From: Ichthyophis bannanicus
Lineage: Eukaryota; Chordata; Amphibia; Gymnophiona; Ichthyophiidae
Length of the DNA: 64,000 nt
Direction: 5' to 3'
NCBI GenBank assembly: GCA_033557465.1
Contig: JAWIIG010000025.1
Coordinates: 4,707,001 to 4,771,000, forward strand
A program made the position numbers and the translations under genes. A model generated the notes under the pieces. It did not search any database. It was not told the origin of the DNA and was given only the letters and a program-made list of their open reading frames with translations. Positions 42,931 to 53,993 of the stretch are shown piece by piece (the first letter of the stretch is position 1; each line of letters starts with the position of its first letter).

Positions 42931-44090
42931 CCCCTGATAGAGGACTGATTTAGGAGGTGATGCAAAGTAAAAGTATGCAGCAAGGACCAGGTGGTTGCTT
43001 TGCATAGATTTGACTCGTCTAGGCAGGAAAATATCAACTTATTCAGAACAGAATGGTATATATGCTGTTAGCCAATTAGCTAGCATATGTTTTGTTACTG
43101 GAGTACCAAGTCCGTTGTGGACAAAGGACTGCATAGATTTTTTGACTGACTCTGTCTTTCCAGGTACTAAATGAGAGCTCATTTACAGTCTAAAGTTATG
43201 GGTAGAAGATAGATAACTCTCTTTTCATCTACGTGGAAAGGCAGGACTATTTTTGATAAAAACTTAGGAAGTGCCTACAAGACTACTCTGTCATGATGGG
43301 AATTAAGTATATGACTCATATGTGATGAGAGCTTGAAATTCCCTTACCCTTCTGGCTGCAGTGACTACTACTAAGTAAAGCCCTTTCCCGATAAGACATT
43401 TTAGTGATGAAGATTCCATTCAATCAAAAGGCTGTTTCATAATAGAAGAAAGCACAAGGTTAAGATTCCACAGGATCGAGGGCTTCAGAAAATGAGGTCA
43501 GATATTAAGAAGCTCTTTCATAATTTGGAGACAACCTGAGTGTGAAATTAGAGCCCAGTCTATCAAGATATGATAAGCTGAAACGACACCAGGTGTACCT
43601 CAACAAAGGGTGTCTGGAGACCCTGATGATAGAAGTGGTATAGATATCGTAGGACAGCATCTGGTGGGTATGTAAAAGGATCATTGCCTTGTTCAGAACA
43701 CCAGATGGAAAATCTTTTCCATTTGAAGGCACAGTACTTCTTTGTGGAATGCTTCCTTGGTATGATCATAATTGGAAATGGCAGTCCTGAGAATGAAACT
43801 AGGCCCTATGAGCATACTCAACTTCCAGGTCATGAGTGTTAAGAAACTGAGATTGAGATGCAAGAGTGTAGGAACTACAGTAGCTGTCTCTTCCTATGGA
43901 AAAATATATTACATGAACCAATGAAAAAGGAGTCTGAGAAGACATGGATTCTAGAATGCTCTAGACTGACTCGCTGCATTGAAATGAGATAAATACTGTT
44001 CCTTGCTTGAGCCTGGTAATGAAGCAATAAAGATCTCCTTAGGAATTGGCTCAGTGACCTTGAAGATCTACCTTGCATCTAATGGTTAGA
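42930..44090 (-). pseudogene. DIRS fossil (third, older family), recombinase region
   Basis: Minus-strand frames at 43505-43769 give CAFKWKRFSIWCSEQGNDPF and VLRYLYHFYHQGLQ, aligning with the recombinase arm of A and B copies (YAFKWKRFTIWC...LLEYLLHLSNAGLK). Pieces to the left keep the nucleotide pattern of the recombinase core with many stops, and 43875-44078 holds traces of the preceding region. Ends and ICR are not recognisable, so it is much older than A or B. Confidence 0.7.
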
Positions 44091-44099
44091 TATCACCCT

Positions 44100-44520
44100 T
44101 GCATGTTTTTGCCCCGCAGCTGTTAACTGATGGTCTTAATAACTACAAATTCATATATTTGTCAGTGTGTGACAGGAGCTTTGGTAAAACCAGTCATGTT
44201 GGCATATTTTTACAGTCTCTTCCTTTGCATGCCAAGCTGATAAAAGAGTCAGAGACATTAAGAAGATATGCCAAAACAAAGAAGCAAGGAGCCATCTTAA
44301 AATTCCAAAATGCATGCTGTTTGAGGTGTTTCTTTGCAGTCTTTCTCTCTGTAACTGTCAATAAAAGTTTCTATCTCTCTGATTTGCATACTGGGACCCT
44401 TCCTGGCTCAGGTTGCCTCATAAGCTTATTTCCTGCATGCATTTCTAAAGGCTGGTGTGTCTTACCAAGGAGGAAATGCTGGACCAACATCTTGGGCAAT
44501 TTGCAGAGATGCTTTCCCAG
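44100..44520 (+). mobile_element. Possible LTR-like segment
   Basis: An AATAAA at about 44358 is followed by a T/C-rich stretch, a GGGACCC and CTGGCTCAGGTTGCC run, as in retroviral R-U5. No certain TG...CA ends or target duplication could be placed, so this is weak. The next base begins the CR1-2 3' end. Confidence 0.3.
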
Positions 44521-46429
44521 AACATAAGAACATAAGATATAACATACTGGGTCAGACCAAGGTCCACAAAGCCCAGTATCCTGTTTCCAACAGTGGTCAA
44601 TCTAGGTCATAAGTACCTAGCAGTTTCCCCAAAAGACACAGGTTCCACAATGCTTGTATTGGGTCAAGCAGTGATATCCTGGGTCCCTTTTAATAATGGT
44701 TTATGGACCTTTCCTCTAGGAACCTGTCCAACCCTTTTTTAAACCCAGCTACACTAACAGCTTTTACTACATCCTCCGGTAACAAATTCCAGAGTCTGAT
44801 TACAAGTTAAGTGAAAAAATATTTTCTCTTATTAGTCTTAAATAGTTTACCCTGTAGCTTCATTGCATGTCACCTAGTCTTTCTATATTCTGATAACGTA
44901 AACAAATCGATCTACATTTACCCATTCCACTCTATTCATTACCGTATTTTCCGGCGTATAAGACGACCCCCTACTTTTCCTGTTAAAAATATAGGGTTTG
45001 GCCTATACTCGCCGTATAAGACTACCCCTCTTCCAGCGCACACCAAAAAAAACCAAAACCCTTTATCAGAAGTCTGATCGCTTGGTGGAGACTTCCCCGG
45101 AACCCCTGGGACTGAGATGTAAAAAGCCTTAATCAGGGGAGGATGATTTTCCACTGGAAAGTTCAACACCTCCTTCAAAAACCTCCTCACCATCTCCACA
45201 GAAGTAATCAGCGGAGACTTAAGGAAATTAAGGAAGCAAAGATTATTCTTCCTAGATTGATTCTCAAGGAAGTCAATCCTTTGAATCATTATCTCCCTTT
45301 CCTTAACTTGTGTCAATAACAGTTCTTTCTGACACGAGCATTCCTACTCCAACTTCTGAACTTTCTCTCCCACCCAGGGGCGGCCCAAGGGGGGTGCGGG
45401 GCCATGTGCGGAGATTAATTGCGGGGCCTCATTTGCATAGGGAGCCTCATTTGCATAAATACTTGCATAATGTTAACATGCATTTTTAGTAAACATGCTT
45501 CTTAATGAGTGTCTGGATAAAGAAAGACTAATAGATTTCTACGTTACTATATTGCAGTGCCAACCGCCAGGCCCATTAGGAAGTACTATAAACATTCACC
45601 ATTTAGAACTCATAGCAAATCCACCATATCATAACACCTCTACCAGGACTCACAAAGCACCAAACCCTACCTATCAAAAGGCAACACTGCAAATATTAAA
45701 CCAATACATCTCAGAGAATACCAATGCATCTCCTACTGGGGAAAGAGAACAAGTGACATGGTCAAATAGAAACTACATGAACAGAATACCTCAGCTTGGT
45801 TAAAATGCAGAATATAGACCGTCACCAAAGAACAAGGGATCACAATTTAGAAATAGGAAGACAATAAAACTGGGAACCCCAAAAGCCAAACTGGGGATGT
45901 ATAACAACACTGGAGAAATAAAACTATAAATTAATTTCCTCTTGTACTAAACAAAACACAAAAGATGTTAACAATGCACATTTCCCAGAGCTGATATATT
46001 CCAGTTAATAAATTCAAAATAAAAAAGTATTTTTCTACCTTTCGTTGCTTGTGCATTTTCTTTTCAGTTGCAATTGCTCCAGTCACTTTCTTCTGGTTTC
46101 TTTGTGTCTTCTGCGAGCTATCCATTTTCCTTTCTTCTCTTTTAGATTTTTTTCCAAATTTTTTCTCTATATCTGCTTTAACATACTGATCTTTCCCCTT
46201 TTGCTCTTTCCTCCATTTCTTTCCTTATTGCTTTATCATCCACTCAAATTTCACTCTTCCATTCTCAATCTACACTTACTCTTCCAATACCCGGCCCTTC
46301 GTAGACTTTTCTTCCCTCCCACACAAAATATCTTTTCCCCTCTCCATTCTCATTTCCCATCCCTTTCTAGTCCTCCCCCAAAATCAGCTCCTTTATAGTT
46401 CTAGACCCACCCAGCATCTGCCCCCTTCT

Positions 46430-46880
46430 AGTCCCAGTCTCCCAAGCTTCCACATCAGCCCATTTCCAGTCCTAGTCCCCCATATGCTGTTTTCCAGTTC
46501 CATTCCAGCCCCCCCATCGGCCCATTTCCACTCCAAGCTCCCCATCAGCCCATTTCCAGCCCTTTTCCAACTCCCATCAGCCCACTTCCAGTCCTATTCC
46601 AGCCCCCATCAGCCCATTTCCAGTGTCCTATTCCAGCCCATTACCCATTTGCAGTCTACGTTCCCCCCATCAGCCCATTTCTAGTCCTATCCTAGCTCCT
46701 CATCAGCCCATTTCCAGTCCTAGCCCCCATATGCTCTTTTCCAGTTCCATTCCAGTCCCTCATCAGCCCATTTCCTCCACGCTCCCCCATCAGCTAATTT
46801 CCAATCCTAGCCCCCTCGTCAGCCCATTTCCAGTCCTATTCCAGCTCTTCCAGTCCTATTCCAGCTCTTCCAGTCCTATT
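46430..46880. repeat. Minisatellite in hAT-2
   Basis: Units of about 30-45 bases built around CATCAGCCCATTTCCAGTCC and TATTCCAGC repeat more than ten times. They end in three exact 17-base copies containing CAGTCCTATTCCAGCTCTT (46833-46890). The complement of this motif fills part of hAT-1. Confidence 0.75.
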
Positions 46881-46884
46881 CCAG

Positions 46885-47130
46885 CTCTTCATTTCAATGA
46901 AGCCGCGAATGTCGGGAAAGGTTAAAGGCAATGCCCTTTAACCTCTCCCGGCATTCGCGGCTTCATTGAAACAGCCGCCAGCGTGAAGGTAAAGGCTCTT
47001 CACGCTGGCGGGCTGTGCAGAGGGAACCGGGGCCTCACGCGGGCTTCCCCGGCTCCCTCTGCAGCAGTCCATTGAGCGAGAATGTGGTTCGCGCGGGGCC
47101 CTGTGCGAACAACATTCTCGCTCAATGGAT
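46885..47130. repeat. Four hairpins in a row at the hAT-2 end
   Basis: Hairpin 1 (about 46888-46970): AATGAAGCCGCGAATG pairs with CATTCGCGGCTTCATT. Hairpin 2 (about 46974-47012): CCGCCAGCGTGAAG with CTTCACGCTGGCGGG. Hairpin 3 (about 47016-47064): GCAGAGGGAACCGGGG with CCCCGGCTCCCTCTGC. Hairpin 4 (about 47067-47130): TCCATTGAGCGAGAATG with CATTCTCGCTCAATGGA. They are unrelated in sequence to each other and sit end to end. Confidence 0.85.
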
Positions 47131-49023
47131 GGGCCGGCCCTGCTCCCACCTAACTCAAACACTGAGACTGGCAAGGAAACTCGGCAGTAACAGTCTGTAC
47201 CTCCATTTTTAAAGCAGTCACAGAAGCAGTCAGAGAGGACTCTGGGCCTTTCAGGGCTTCCACAGTGTCTGCAACGACACACCAGCAGGCTTTCCGATCT
47301 CACCCATATTTACAGCAGAAAGACCCATCTCTCGCTCACCACCACACTTCACTGGCGAGGAGGTCAGCGTCGGGTGTCCCAATGGCATTCGGTTAGCTGA
47401 GTGCACTCCGGCAAACTGCAGCTTCTCCTCTGAAGTCACTTCCGGGTTGTGGGGAACTACCGGTACTCTATTTTTGGGGCTCAATGAGACCCCCTCGGCG
47501 CTCCGATCCAGTCCAGAAGAGCCTGAATCGGTCACAACTTCCAATGGTCTCAGCATGGAGCAGCCCGGACACTCTTCCAGAGTTACCAGCACTTTCACTG
47601 GGCCACCAACAGCTTAGGGTCCTTGCCTCTGTTTCCCTTTCCTCTTACCCAGCATACCAGCTCTGGGAAGAAGCTGAAGGGGCTGTGCTCCTCCACCTCT
47701 CCAGGTAGGAAACCAAGCTAAGCTTCTCCCCCAAGTTAGCTTACCATCCAGTCTTCCGAAGTTCCGCCCTGTCGTTTACTTTGACTTTTAGGGGAATGAA
47801 AGTATCCAGACCATATTTTGGCATTTCATAGGAAGAGCCACACGTTTTCTGCATCTGTCTGTAGTCTAAGGGCCTAAAGTTCACGGGGAGACTGGAATGT
47901 GAGTGAGCTGGCTGGTTGGTTAATAAATGCATGCTGATGGTGAGGCTGTGCAGGCAAATTACCGTAAGTTTAGATTGTAAGTCTTCAAGTGTGTGAATTG
48001 TGTACCGGCGTATAAGACGACCCCCGACTTTTGAGCATATTTTCATGGCTTAGAAAGTCGTCTTATACGCCAGAAAATACGGTAATTTATAGACCTCTAT
48101 CATACAGTATCTCCCCTCATCCGTCTCTTTTCAAGGTTGAAGAGAACCAACCTTTTCAGCCTCTCTTCATAGGGTATTCCATTCTCTTTACCATTTGGTG
48201 GGTCTTCTCGGTACGTTTTCTAATAACCCTATATCCCTTTTAAGATAAGCAAACAGAATTGCACACAATATTCAAGGTGCGGTCGCACCATGGAACGATA
48301 CAGAGGCATTATAATATCCTTTGTTTTATTCTCCATTCCTTTCCTTATGATACTTAGCATTCTATTTGCTTTCTTGGCCGCCGATGCACACTGGGCAGAG
48401 GGTTTTAACGTGTTATCCACGATGACACCTAAATCTTTTTCCTGGATGGTGGTTCCTAATGTGGAACCTTGCATCGTGTAACCATAGTTTGGGTTGTTCT
48501 TTCCTAGGTGCATAACTTTGTACTTGTCCACATTAAATTTCATCTGCCATTTGGATAACCAGTCTTCCAATTTATCAAGATCCTCTTGCAATTTTCCACA
48601 ATCCTCATGGGTTTTAACAACTTTAAATAGTTTTGTGTCATCTGCAAATTTGATAACCTCACTCGTTATTCCCTTTTCCAGGTCATTTATGTACATGTCA
48701 AAAAGCAGCGGACCCAGCACAGATCCCTGGGGTACTCCACTATTCACCTTTCTCCATTGGGAAAATTGGCCATTTAGCCCTACTCTCTGCTTTCTATCTT
48801 TTAACCAGTTCCTGATCCACAATAGTGCACTGCCTCCAATCCCATGACTTTTTATTTTTGCCAAAAGTCTCTGATCAAAGCCTTTCGGAAAGTCCAGAAA
48901 TACTATATCAACGGACTCACCTTTGTCTACCTGTTTATGCACACCTTCAAAAAAACATAACAGATTAGTAAGACAAGATCTTCCTTGTCTAAAGCCATGT
49001 TGGCTGTCTCCCATTAAGCCATG

Positions 49024-49365
49024 GTATTTAGGCGTATTTACAGAGCGTATACACTTGTAACCATTTATAAACTAATCGCTCAAAAAACTTGACCCCAAAT
49101 TCAAAATCGTCTCACAAATGAACTATTTTTCAAACACTTGGCAAGGTCTCAGACTTCCCGACACCATCAATGCTTACTGCCAGCAACCCGGCAGAGCCAC
49201 GCCAAATAGCATCAACGACCTGCCAAGATGTCTACAATTACTGAAATGTGCATAGAATCTTCTTTCACAATTTTACGATTACTAAAAAAGAATACTAAAG
49301 TGCTTGCAATAATCCAAAAGATGCAAAAATAACTTATCTCGATTTTGCCATAATCCAAAAAAGTT
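49024..49365. mobile_element. 342-bp unknown insert with 15-bp target duplication
   Basis: TCCCATTAAGCCATG occurs at 49009-49023 and again at 49366-49380, and CR1-1 has the site once. The insert starts GTATTTAGGCG and ends AATCCAAAAAAGTT; ATAATCCAAAA occurs twice near its right end. A long duplication suggests insertion by a LINE- or Penelope-type machinery. It contains no tRNA boxes and no recognised protein. Confidence 0.7.
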
Positions 49366-50413
49366 TCCCATTAAGCCATGACTATCTACATGTTCAGTAA
49401 TTTTGTTCTTTATTATGGTTTCTACCATTTTTCCCGGTACTGACGTCAGGCTCACCGGTCTGTAGTTTCCCGAATCACCCCTGGAACACTTTTTAAAAAT
49501 TGGCCTTAAACTGGCCAACCTCCAATCTTCAGGTATTACAGATGATTTTAATGATAGTTCACAGATAACTAATAGCAGGTCTACAATCTCATATTTCATT
49601 TCTTTCAACACCCTTGGATGTATACCATCCGGTCTTCAGTTTATCAAATAGTTGTAATACATCTTCCCGGTGTATAAATATTTCTTTCAATTCTTCCGCA
49701 GTATCACCTTTAAATACCACTTCAGTCATGGGTAACATCCCTACATCTTCCTCAGTAAAGACCGAAGCAAAGAATTCATTCAGTCTCTCCGCTATGGCCT
49801 TGTACCCTCTCAGTGCCCCTTTTACCCCTCTATCATCTAATGGTCCAACCGGCTCTCTCACAGGTTTTTTGCTACAAATGTACATGAAAAAGTCTTTATT
49901 ATGTGTTTTTGCTTCCACAGCAAGCTTCTTCTCAAATTCTCTCTTTGCCTGCCTTATCAATGCCTTGCATTTAATTTGCCAGTGCTTGTGCAGTTTCCAG
50001 TTTTCGTCATTTGGCTCTTTTTTCCCATTTCCTGAAAGATGCTTTTTTGGCAACAACAGTCTTTCTTACCTCACCTTTAAACCATGCTGGCAGTTTTTTG
50101 GACTCCCTTCCACTTTTCTTAAAGCATGGAATACAGCTGGTCTGGGCTTCCAAGATAGTATTTTTAAACAACACCCAAGCTTGATGTAAGTCTTTAACCT
50201 TCGCAACTGCTCCTTTTAGTTGTTTTTTTTTTTAAACTATTTTCCTCATTTTATTATAGTCTCCCTTTCAAAAGTTAAAAGGTAATACTGTGGATTTCCT
50301 TACCATCCCTCCTCCATTAATTAAATCAAACGCGATCATGCTATGATCACTATTTCCAAGAGGCTCCAACACCCTTATCTCTTGCACCAGATCTGGTGTT
50401 CCACTAAGGACTA

Positions 50414-50686
50414 TTTATTTTATTTATTTAAAAGGATTTATATCCTGCTAAATCCTAAAATCAAAGCGGTTTTCACATCAAACGAATGAAGTTGCATAGT
50501 GCGAGGGTGTAGGCATACAATGGCTATATCGTAGCGTTTGTGTAGGTGTAATACAAGTGTAACATATTTACCGAATGCTCTATATACAGGCTGAGCTATA
50601 TACAATGTGCTATATACAAGGAGGAGGTGTGGGGTTGGCTAGGGTGGGGGAGGGGGGAAGGAGTAAGGCAAGGAAGGGTGGGGGGT
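50414..50686 (-). mobile_element. 273-bp LINE/SINE tail inserted in CR1-2
   Basis: The flanking repeat GACTA lies at 50409-50413 and 50687-50691. On the minus strand the insert ends in GATATAAATCCTTTTAAATA and an AAATA-type tail, as the 3' ends of the LINEs and SINEs here do. The 5' part is not recognised. Confidence 0.65.
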
Positions 50687-51479
50687 GACTAGGTCCAAAA
50701 TGGCTTCCTCTCTGGTCAGTTCATGAATCAGCTGCTCCAAGAAGCAGTCATTTATTTCATCTAGAAACTTTATCTCCCTAGCATGTCCTGCCGTGACACT
50801 AACCCAGTCAATTCCGGAGTAATTGAAATCACCCATTATTATTACTGTGATGTAACTTTTGTTAGCTTCCCTGATTTCTCTGAGCATTTCATTATCCATT
50901 TGTTCATTCTGGCCAGGCAGTTGACAGTACACCCCCACTGCCATCGCCTTCCCCTTTTTACATGGAATTTCAATCCATAGAGATTCTACAGCAAATTTTG
51001 TTTCCTGCAAAACTTTAATCCTTTGTGACTCAATGCCCTCTCTAACATAGAGCACAATCCCTCCACCAATTTCATCAGTTCTATCATTGCGATATAGTTT
51101 GTACCCAGGTATCACAGTGTCACACTGGTTGTCCTCCTTCCATCACGTCTCTGAGATACCAATCATATCTAACCTCTCATTTAATGCTATATATTCTAAC
51201 TCTCCCATCTTATTTTTTAGACTTCTAGCATTTGCATACAAGTATTTTAGAGACTGTATTTTATTCATATTAATCTGGCTATCGGTAGACAGAAGTAATT
51301 TGGAATCTTTAAGCTCTGTCTGCTCTGTACTCAAGGGCATTTGGGCTACCTTTGTCTTTATTGGAACCTCTCTGCTGATATGCCCTAACTTCATTCTTTT
51401 GGTAGTATCCTTCAAGGATACATTGTTCCAAACCTTGCACTCTTGGGCGAATGTCAGCTCTCCCCTATTATCTACTTTA

Positions 51480-52754
51480 AAAGCTGCTCTATCTCCTTTT
51501 TAAAGGTTAATGCCAGCAGCCTGGTTCCATCCCGCTTAAGGTGAAGCCCATCCCTTCGGAAGAGCCCCTCCTTTCCCCAGAATGTTCCCCGATTCCTAAT
51601 AAATCCAAAACTCTCATCCTTGCACCATCGTCTCATCCATGTATTGAGACTCCGGAGCTCTGCCTGCCTTTTGGGCCCTGCATGTGAAACAGGAAGCATT
51701 TCGGAGAACAATAACCTGGAAGTTCTGGATTTCAACTTCCTACCTAAAAGCCTAAATTTAGCCTCCAGAAACACCCTACCACATTTTCCTATGTCACTGG
51801 TACCGACATGTAGCAAGACAGCAGACTCCTCCCCAGCACTAACTAAGACCTTATAACATAGTAAATGACAGCAGATAAAGACCAGTATGGCCCATCTAGT
51901 CTGCCCAGTAAGGCTGCAAGAGAAGGTGCACCTGCCACTCCATGCAGGTATGCAGGTCACCCCTCCCCATGTCTTTGTTTAGGGGTGAACCCATCACTCC
52001 GTGTAGGACATCCTTGTTTGTTTAAGAATTACATAGTTTATTTTGATTTTATCCTGTTGCAATAAAGGATCCACTGTGTCTGTCACAGCCTCAGTGCCTC
52101 ACCCACGGCAAGAGTGCCTCAGAAAGCAATGGTCTGGTCTGGGCCTTGAACCCAGGACCTCTTGCACCCAAAGCGAGAATCATACCCCTAGACCAATGAG
52201 CAATGGGGAGGCCTTATCTAGATGGCGCATGAGGTCCGCTACCTTCGCACCAGGCAGGCATGTTACCAGGCAATCCTCACGTCCACCAGCCACCCAGCTA
52301 TCTACATGCCTAATGATCAAATCACCAACTATAACGGCTGTTCTAACCCTTCCCTCATGGGCACATGGCCCTGGAGAAGCATCCTCGGTGCGAGAGGGTT
52401 TTACATCACCTGGAGGACAGGTCCTAGCTACAGGATCACTTTCTGCCACACTAGGGTGATGCGCTCCTGTCACTTGACCTCTCTCCTCCATGGCAACAGG
52501 GATGCTGCCAGACTGGAGGTGGGACTTCAGGACTATATCTATGTAGGTCTCGTCTATGTATCTTTCTGTCTTCCTTATGTCTTCCAAGTCTGCTACTTTA
52601 GCCTCCAGAGATCAGACTCATTCCCTGAGAGCAAAGAGCTCCTTGCACCTAGTGCACACGTAAGACCCCTCACCAACTGGGAGAAAATCATACATGGGAC
52701 ACTCAATGCAAAGGGCTGTAAAGCCCCATCTTGCTGCTGGACTGCTGTCTGCAT
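51480..52754 (-). pseudogene. CR1-2 ORF1 (finger and SGNH esterase), split by a SINE
   Basis: The start ATG is at 52752-52754, matching the CR1-1 ORF1 start (ATGCAGACAGCAGTCCAGCAG). The part 52218-52587 has ERYIDETYIDIVL, PSRTEDASPGPCAHEGRV and GDLIIRHVDSWVAGG (the nucleophile Ser of GDS is changed to Leu). After the SINE, 51480-51850 gives LLHVGTSDIGKCGR (Asn to Ser in GTND) and RRDGLHLKRDG. Two active-site changes mean no esterase activity. Confidence 0.85.
51855..52211 (-). mobile_element. SINE derived from tRNA-Pro (anticodon TGG)
   Basis: Read on the minus strand, the head (about 52145-52203) is close to a tRNA-Pro: A box TGGTCTAGGGGTATGA, anticodon loop CTTTGGGTG, B box GGGTTCAAGGCCC. 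A body follows, then a 3' end (GGGCCATACTGGTCTTTATC, TACTATGTTAT) resembling CR1-type tails. The duplication CCTTAT lies at 51849-51854 and 52212-52217. It interrupts CR1-2 ORF1, whose empty site is in CR1-1 at about 16574. Confidence 0.85.
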
Positions 52755-52779
52755 TTTAGTTTATGTTGTGTTTAGATAT

Positions 52780-53993
52780 TGTCACGGAGACCCTGAGTAG
52801 AGCCTCTGTGGACCCAATAGGCCAATGCCTAGGGTATTGTGGTTTTACTAAACTGCTTCTCTCCTTTAAACAGAGTCAGTCAGTCAAGTGATTAAAGCAA
52901 AAATTAGGGTTTTATTCCCTTTCCCGGACAGAAAACATTCTTTGCAAAAGCACACAGAACAAAAACAGCAACTGAACGAAAATAGCTAGAACATCTCTTC
53001 TTCTTTCCTTGTTCACGTCACAAGGTCACATTGGCTGAAGTTAACACAAAGAGGTTATGTCATCTGATAGACAAATCGTGCAGTCCATTGGCTCAGGGTC
53101 TGTACAACTGTTAACACTCTCCCACTGCATTAAGCCTGGACCACTCCCAATATTCTCCGTATCACATTCCTTACATGTGCTGGAGCATGGCTTATTCTCT
53201 TGTGGCTGATAAACCCCTTTTCTTCCAAGGTACTTATCAAAGTCAGGGTTATAGAAACCTGGTACAGATAATGTTTCTTTCTGGTTTGCCTTTCTTGGCT
53301 CTCTTAGTAGGAAGTCTGAGTATCTTTCTGAGTTAAAACCTTGCTCAGGGCTGTGCTCATTAAAACTTCCAGCCTCTTCTCTATAAAAAAAGGCTTCAAG
53401 CTTGTTACCTTACTGCAGGCTTTGAAGTCAGCCTTGGGCTTTCTTTCCCCTGGCCCAGTTCCTCCAGCTTGAGCTAGGTTCCTCCGTGGCTCATGCAATC
53501 CCCCAGAGACACTGCCCCACTTCCTGCTTGTGTGGGAATCCTCCCTAGGACTGTCGTTCCAGAGACCAGCTGCTCTACTGCTCCCTTGGTCTCTCCTGGA
53601 ACTTCCTCTGAGAGCTTTGGGTCCTCCCAGACCTCCCCTGGAACTGGAACTTCCTCTGGGACTCTCAGCTCTTCTCCAAGTCTTTCTCTCGTACTCCTTG
53701 CTCTTGCTGTTCTGACCACTTCCTGGTTCTGACCAGGAACTTATATACCTCCTCTCTCTGCACGTTACGTCAGATTCTGAGGCCAGGTGATCCTGATGAG
53801 TTTCTCTAATTCTACCTGCGTCACTACTAGAGAAGGGAAACTTCATTTTAAACCCTTTCTGCTTTACTTGTGCTGACGGCACTGGCTGCTCAGCTGTTTT
53901 CACATACGCTGAGTCTTCCTGTCCAGCCAAGTTTGAGGTAAGCTCTTCCTTTTTACTAGCCCCTACAGGCTTTCTATAGTCTACTGCATCACA
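52780..53993 (-). mobile_element. Solo LTR, 1.2 kb, in the CR1-2 5' UTR
   Basis: Minus-strand reading starts TGTGATGCAG and ends CTCCGTGACA, with the 4-bp duplication ATAT at 52776-52779 and 53994-53997. A TATA-like GGTATATAAG lies at 53736-53745 and AATAAA at about 52906-52911, both in minus sense. CR1-1 shows the empty site (AGAACTTAGATCTAAAC). The TATA-to-AATAAA distance (about 830 bp) is long for a retroviral R region. No internal genes remain. Confidence 0.75.

Larger units (their letters stand above)
45375..47142. mobile_element. hAT-2: non-autonomous hAT DNA transposon
   Basis: The 1768-bp element starts CAGGGGCGGCCC and ends GGGCCGGCCCTG, with the exact 8-bp duplication CTCCCACC at 45367-45374 and 47143-47150. 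No transposase is present. It shares terminal style and minisatellite with hAT-1, in opposite orientation. A run of hairpins lies at its right end. Confidence 0.88.
45060..47740 (-). pseudogene. L1 ORF1 fragment, split by hAT-2
   Basis: The right part (47151-47740, minus) encodes an ORF1 N-terminus (VLVTLEECPG, PAGVSLQTLWKP, like SLKDIWEA in the 6.3-kb copy). The left part (45060-45366) encodes RIDFLENQSRKNNLCFLNF and VRRFLKEVLNFPVENHPP, the end of the coiled coil and the RRM of L1 ORF1. hAT-2 separates them. The fragment is itself inside the TA-target transposon. Confidence 0.7.
44942..48082. mobile_element. TA-target DNA transposon with CGTATAAGACGAC repeats
   Basis: Ends are CCGTATTTTCCGGCGTATAA and its near-complement TTATACGCCAGAAAATACGG, flanked by TA (44940-44941 and 48083-48084). 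CR1-3 shows the empty site with one TA. The core CGTATAAGACGAC recurs inside near 45012 (one base changed) and 48007. No transposase is recognised: the interior holds an L1 fragment with hAT-2 inside. TA duplication fits Tc1/mariner-type elements, but the superfamily is not certain. Confidence 0.75.
48085..51480 (-). pseudogene. CR1-2 ORF2 endonuclease-reverse transcriptase
   Basis: Endonuclease pieces are at 51143-51415 (LYANARSLKNKM, IGISET) and 50692-51115 (IPGYKLYRND, MGDFNYSGID). The middle is at 49589-50056 and RT at 49381-49611 (NYRPVSLTSVPGKMVE) and 48229-49014 (HGFRQGRSCLTNLLCFFEG, VPQGSVLGPLLF, KFADDTKLF, VRPHLEYCVQF). Compared with CR1-1 there are several frame changes, and motif A is damaged (IVFLDFPKGFDQR). 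Two insertions lie within it. Confidence 0.85.

Noticed and set aside
46045..46398. 117-codon hydrophobic plus-strand frame
   Set aside because: T/C-rich low-complexity sequence inside hAT-2. The hydrophobic run (Phe/Leu/Ser) reflects base composition.
52141..52211. tRNA-Pro gene on the minus strand
   Set aside because: The sequence is the head of a SINE with its own target duplication and tail, and it departs from a tRNA at the acceptor stem.
53304..53930. 208-codon open frame in the solo LTR at 52.8-54.0 kb
   Set aside because: It is rich in Ser, Arg and Gly, has no family motif, and a TATA-like box lies in its middle. An LTR-encoded protein cannot be excluded, but there is no positive evidence.
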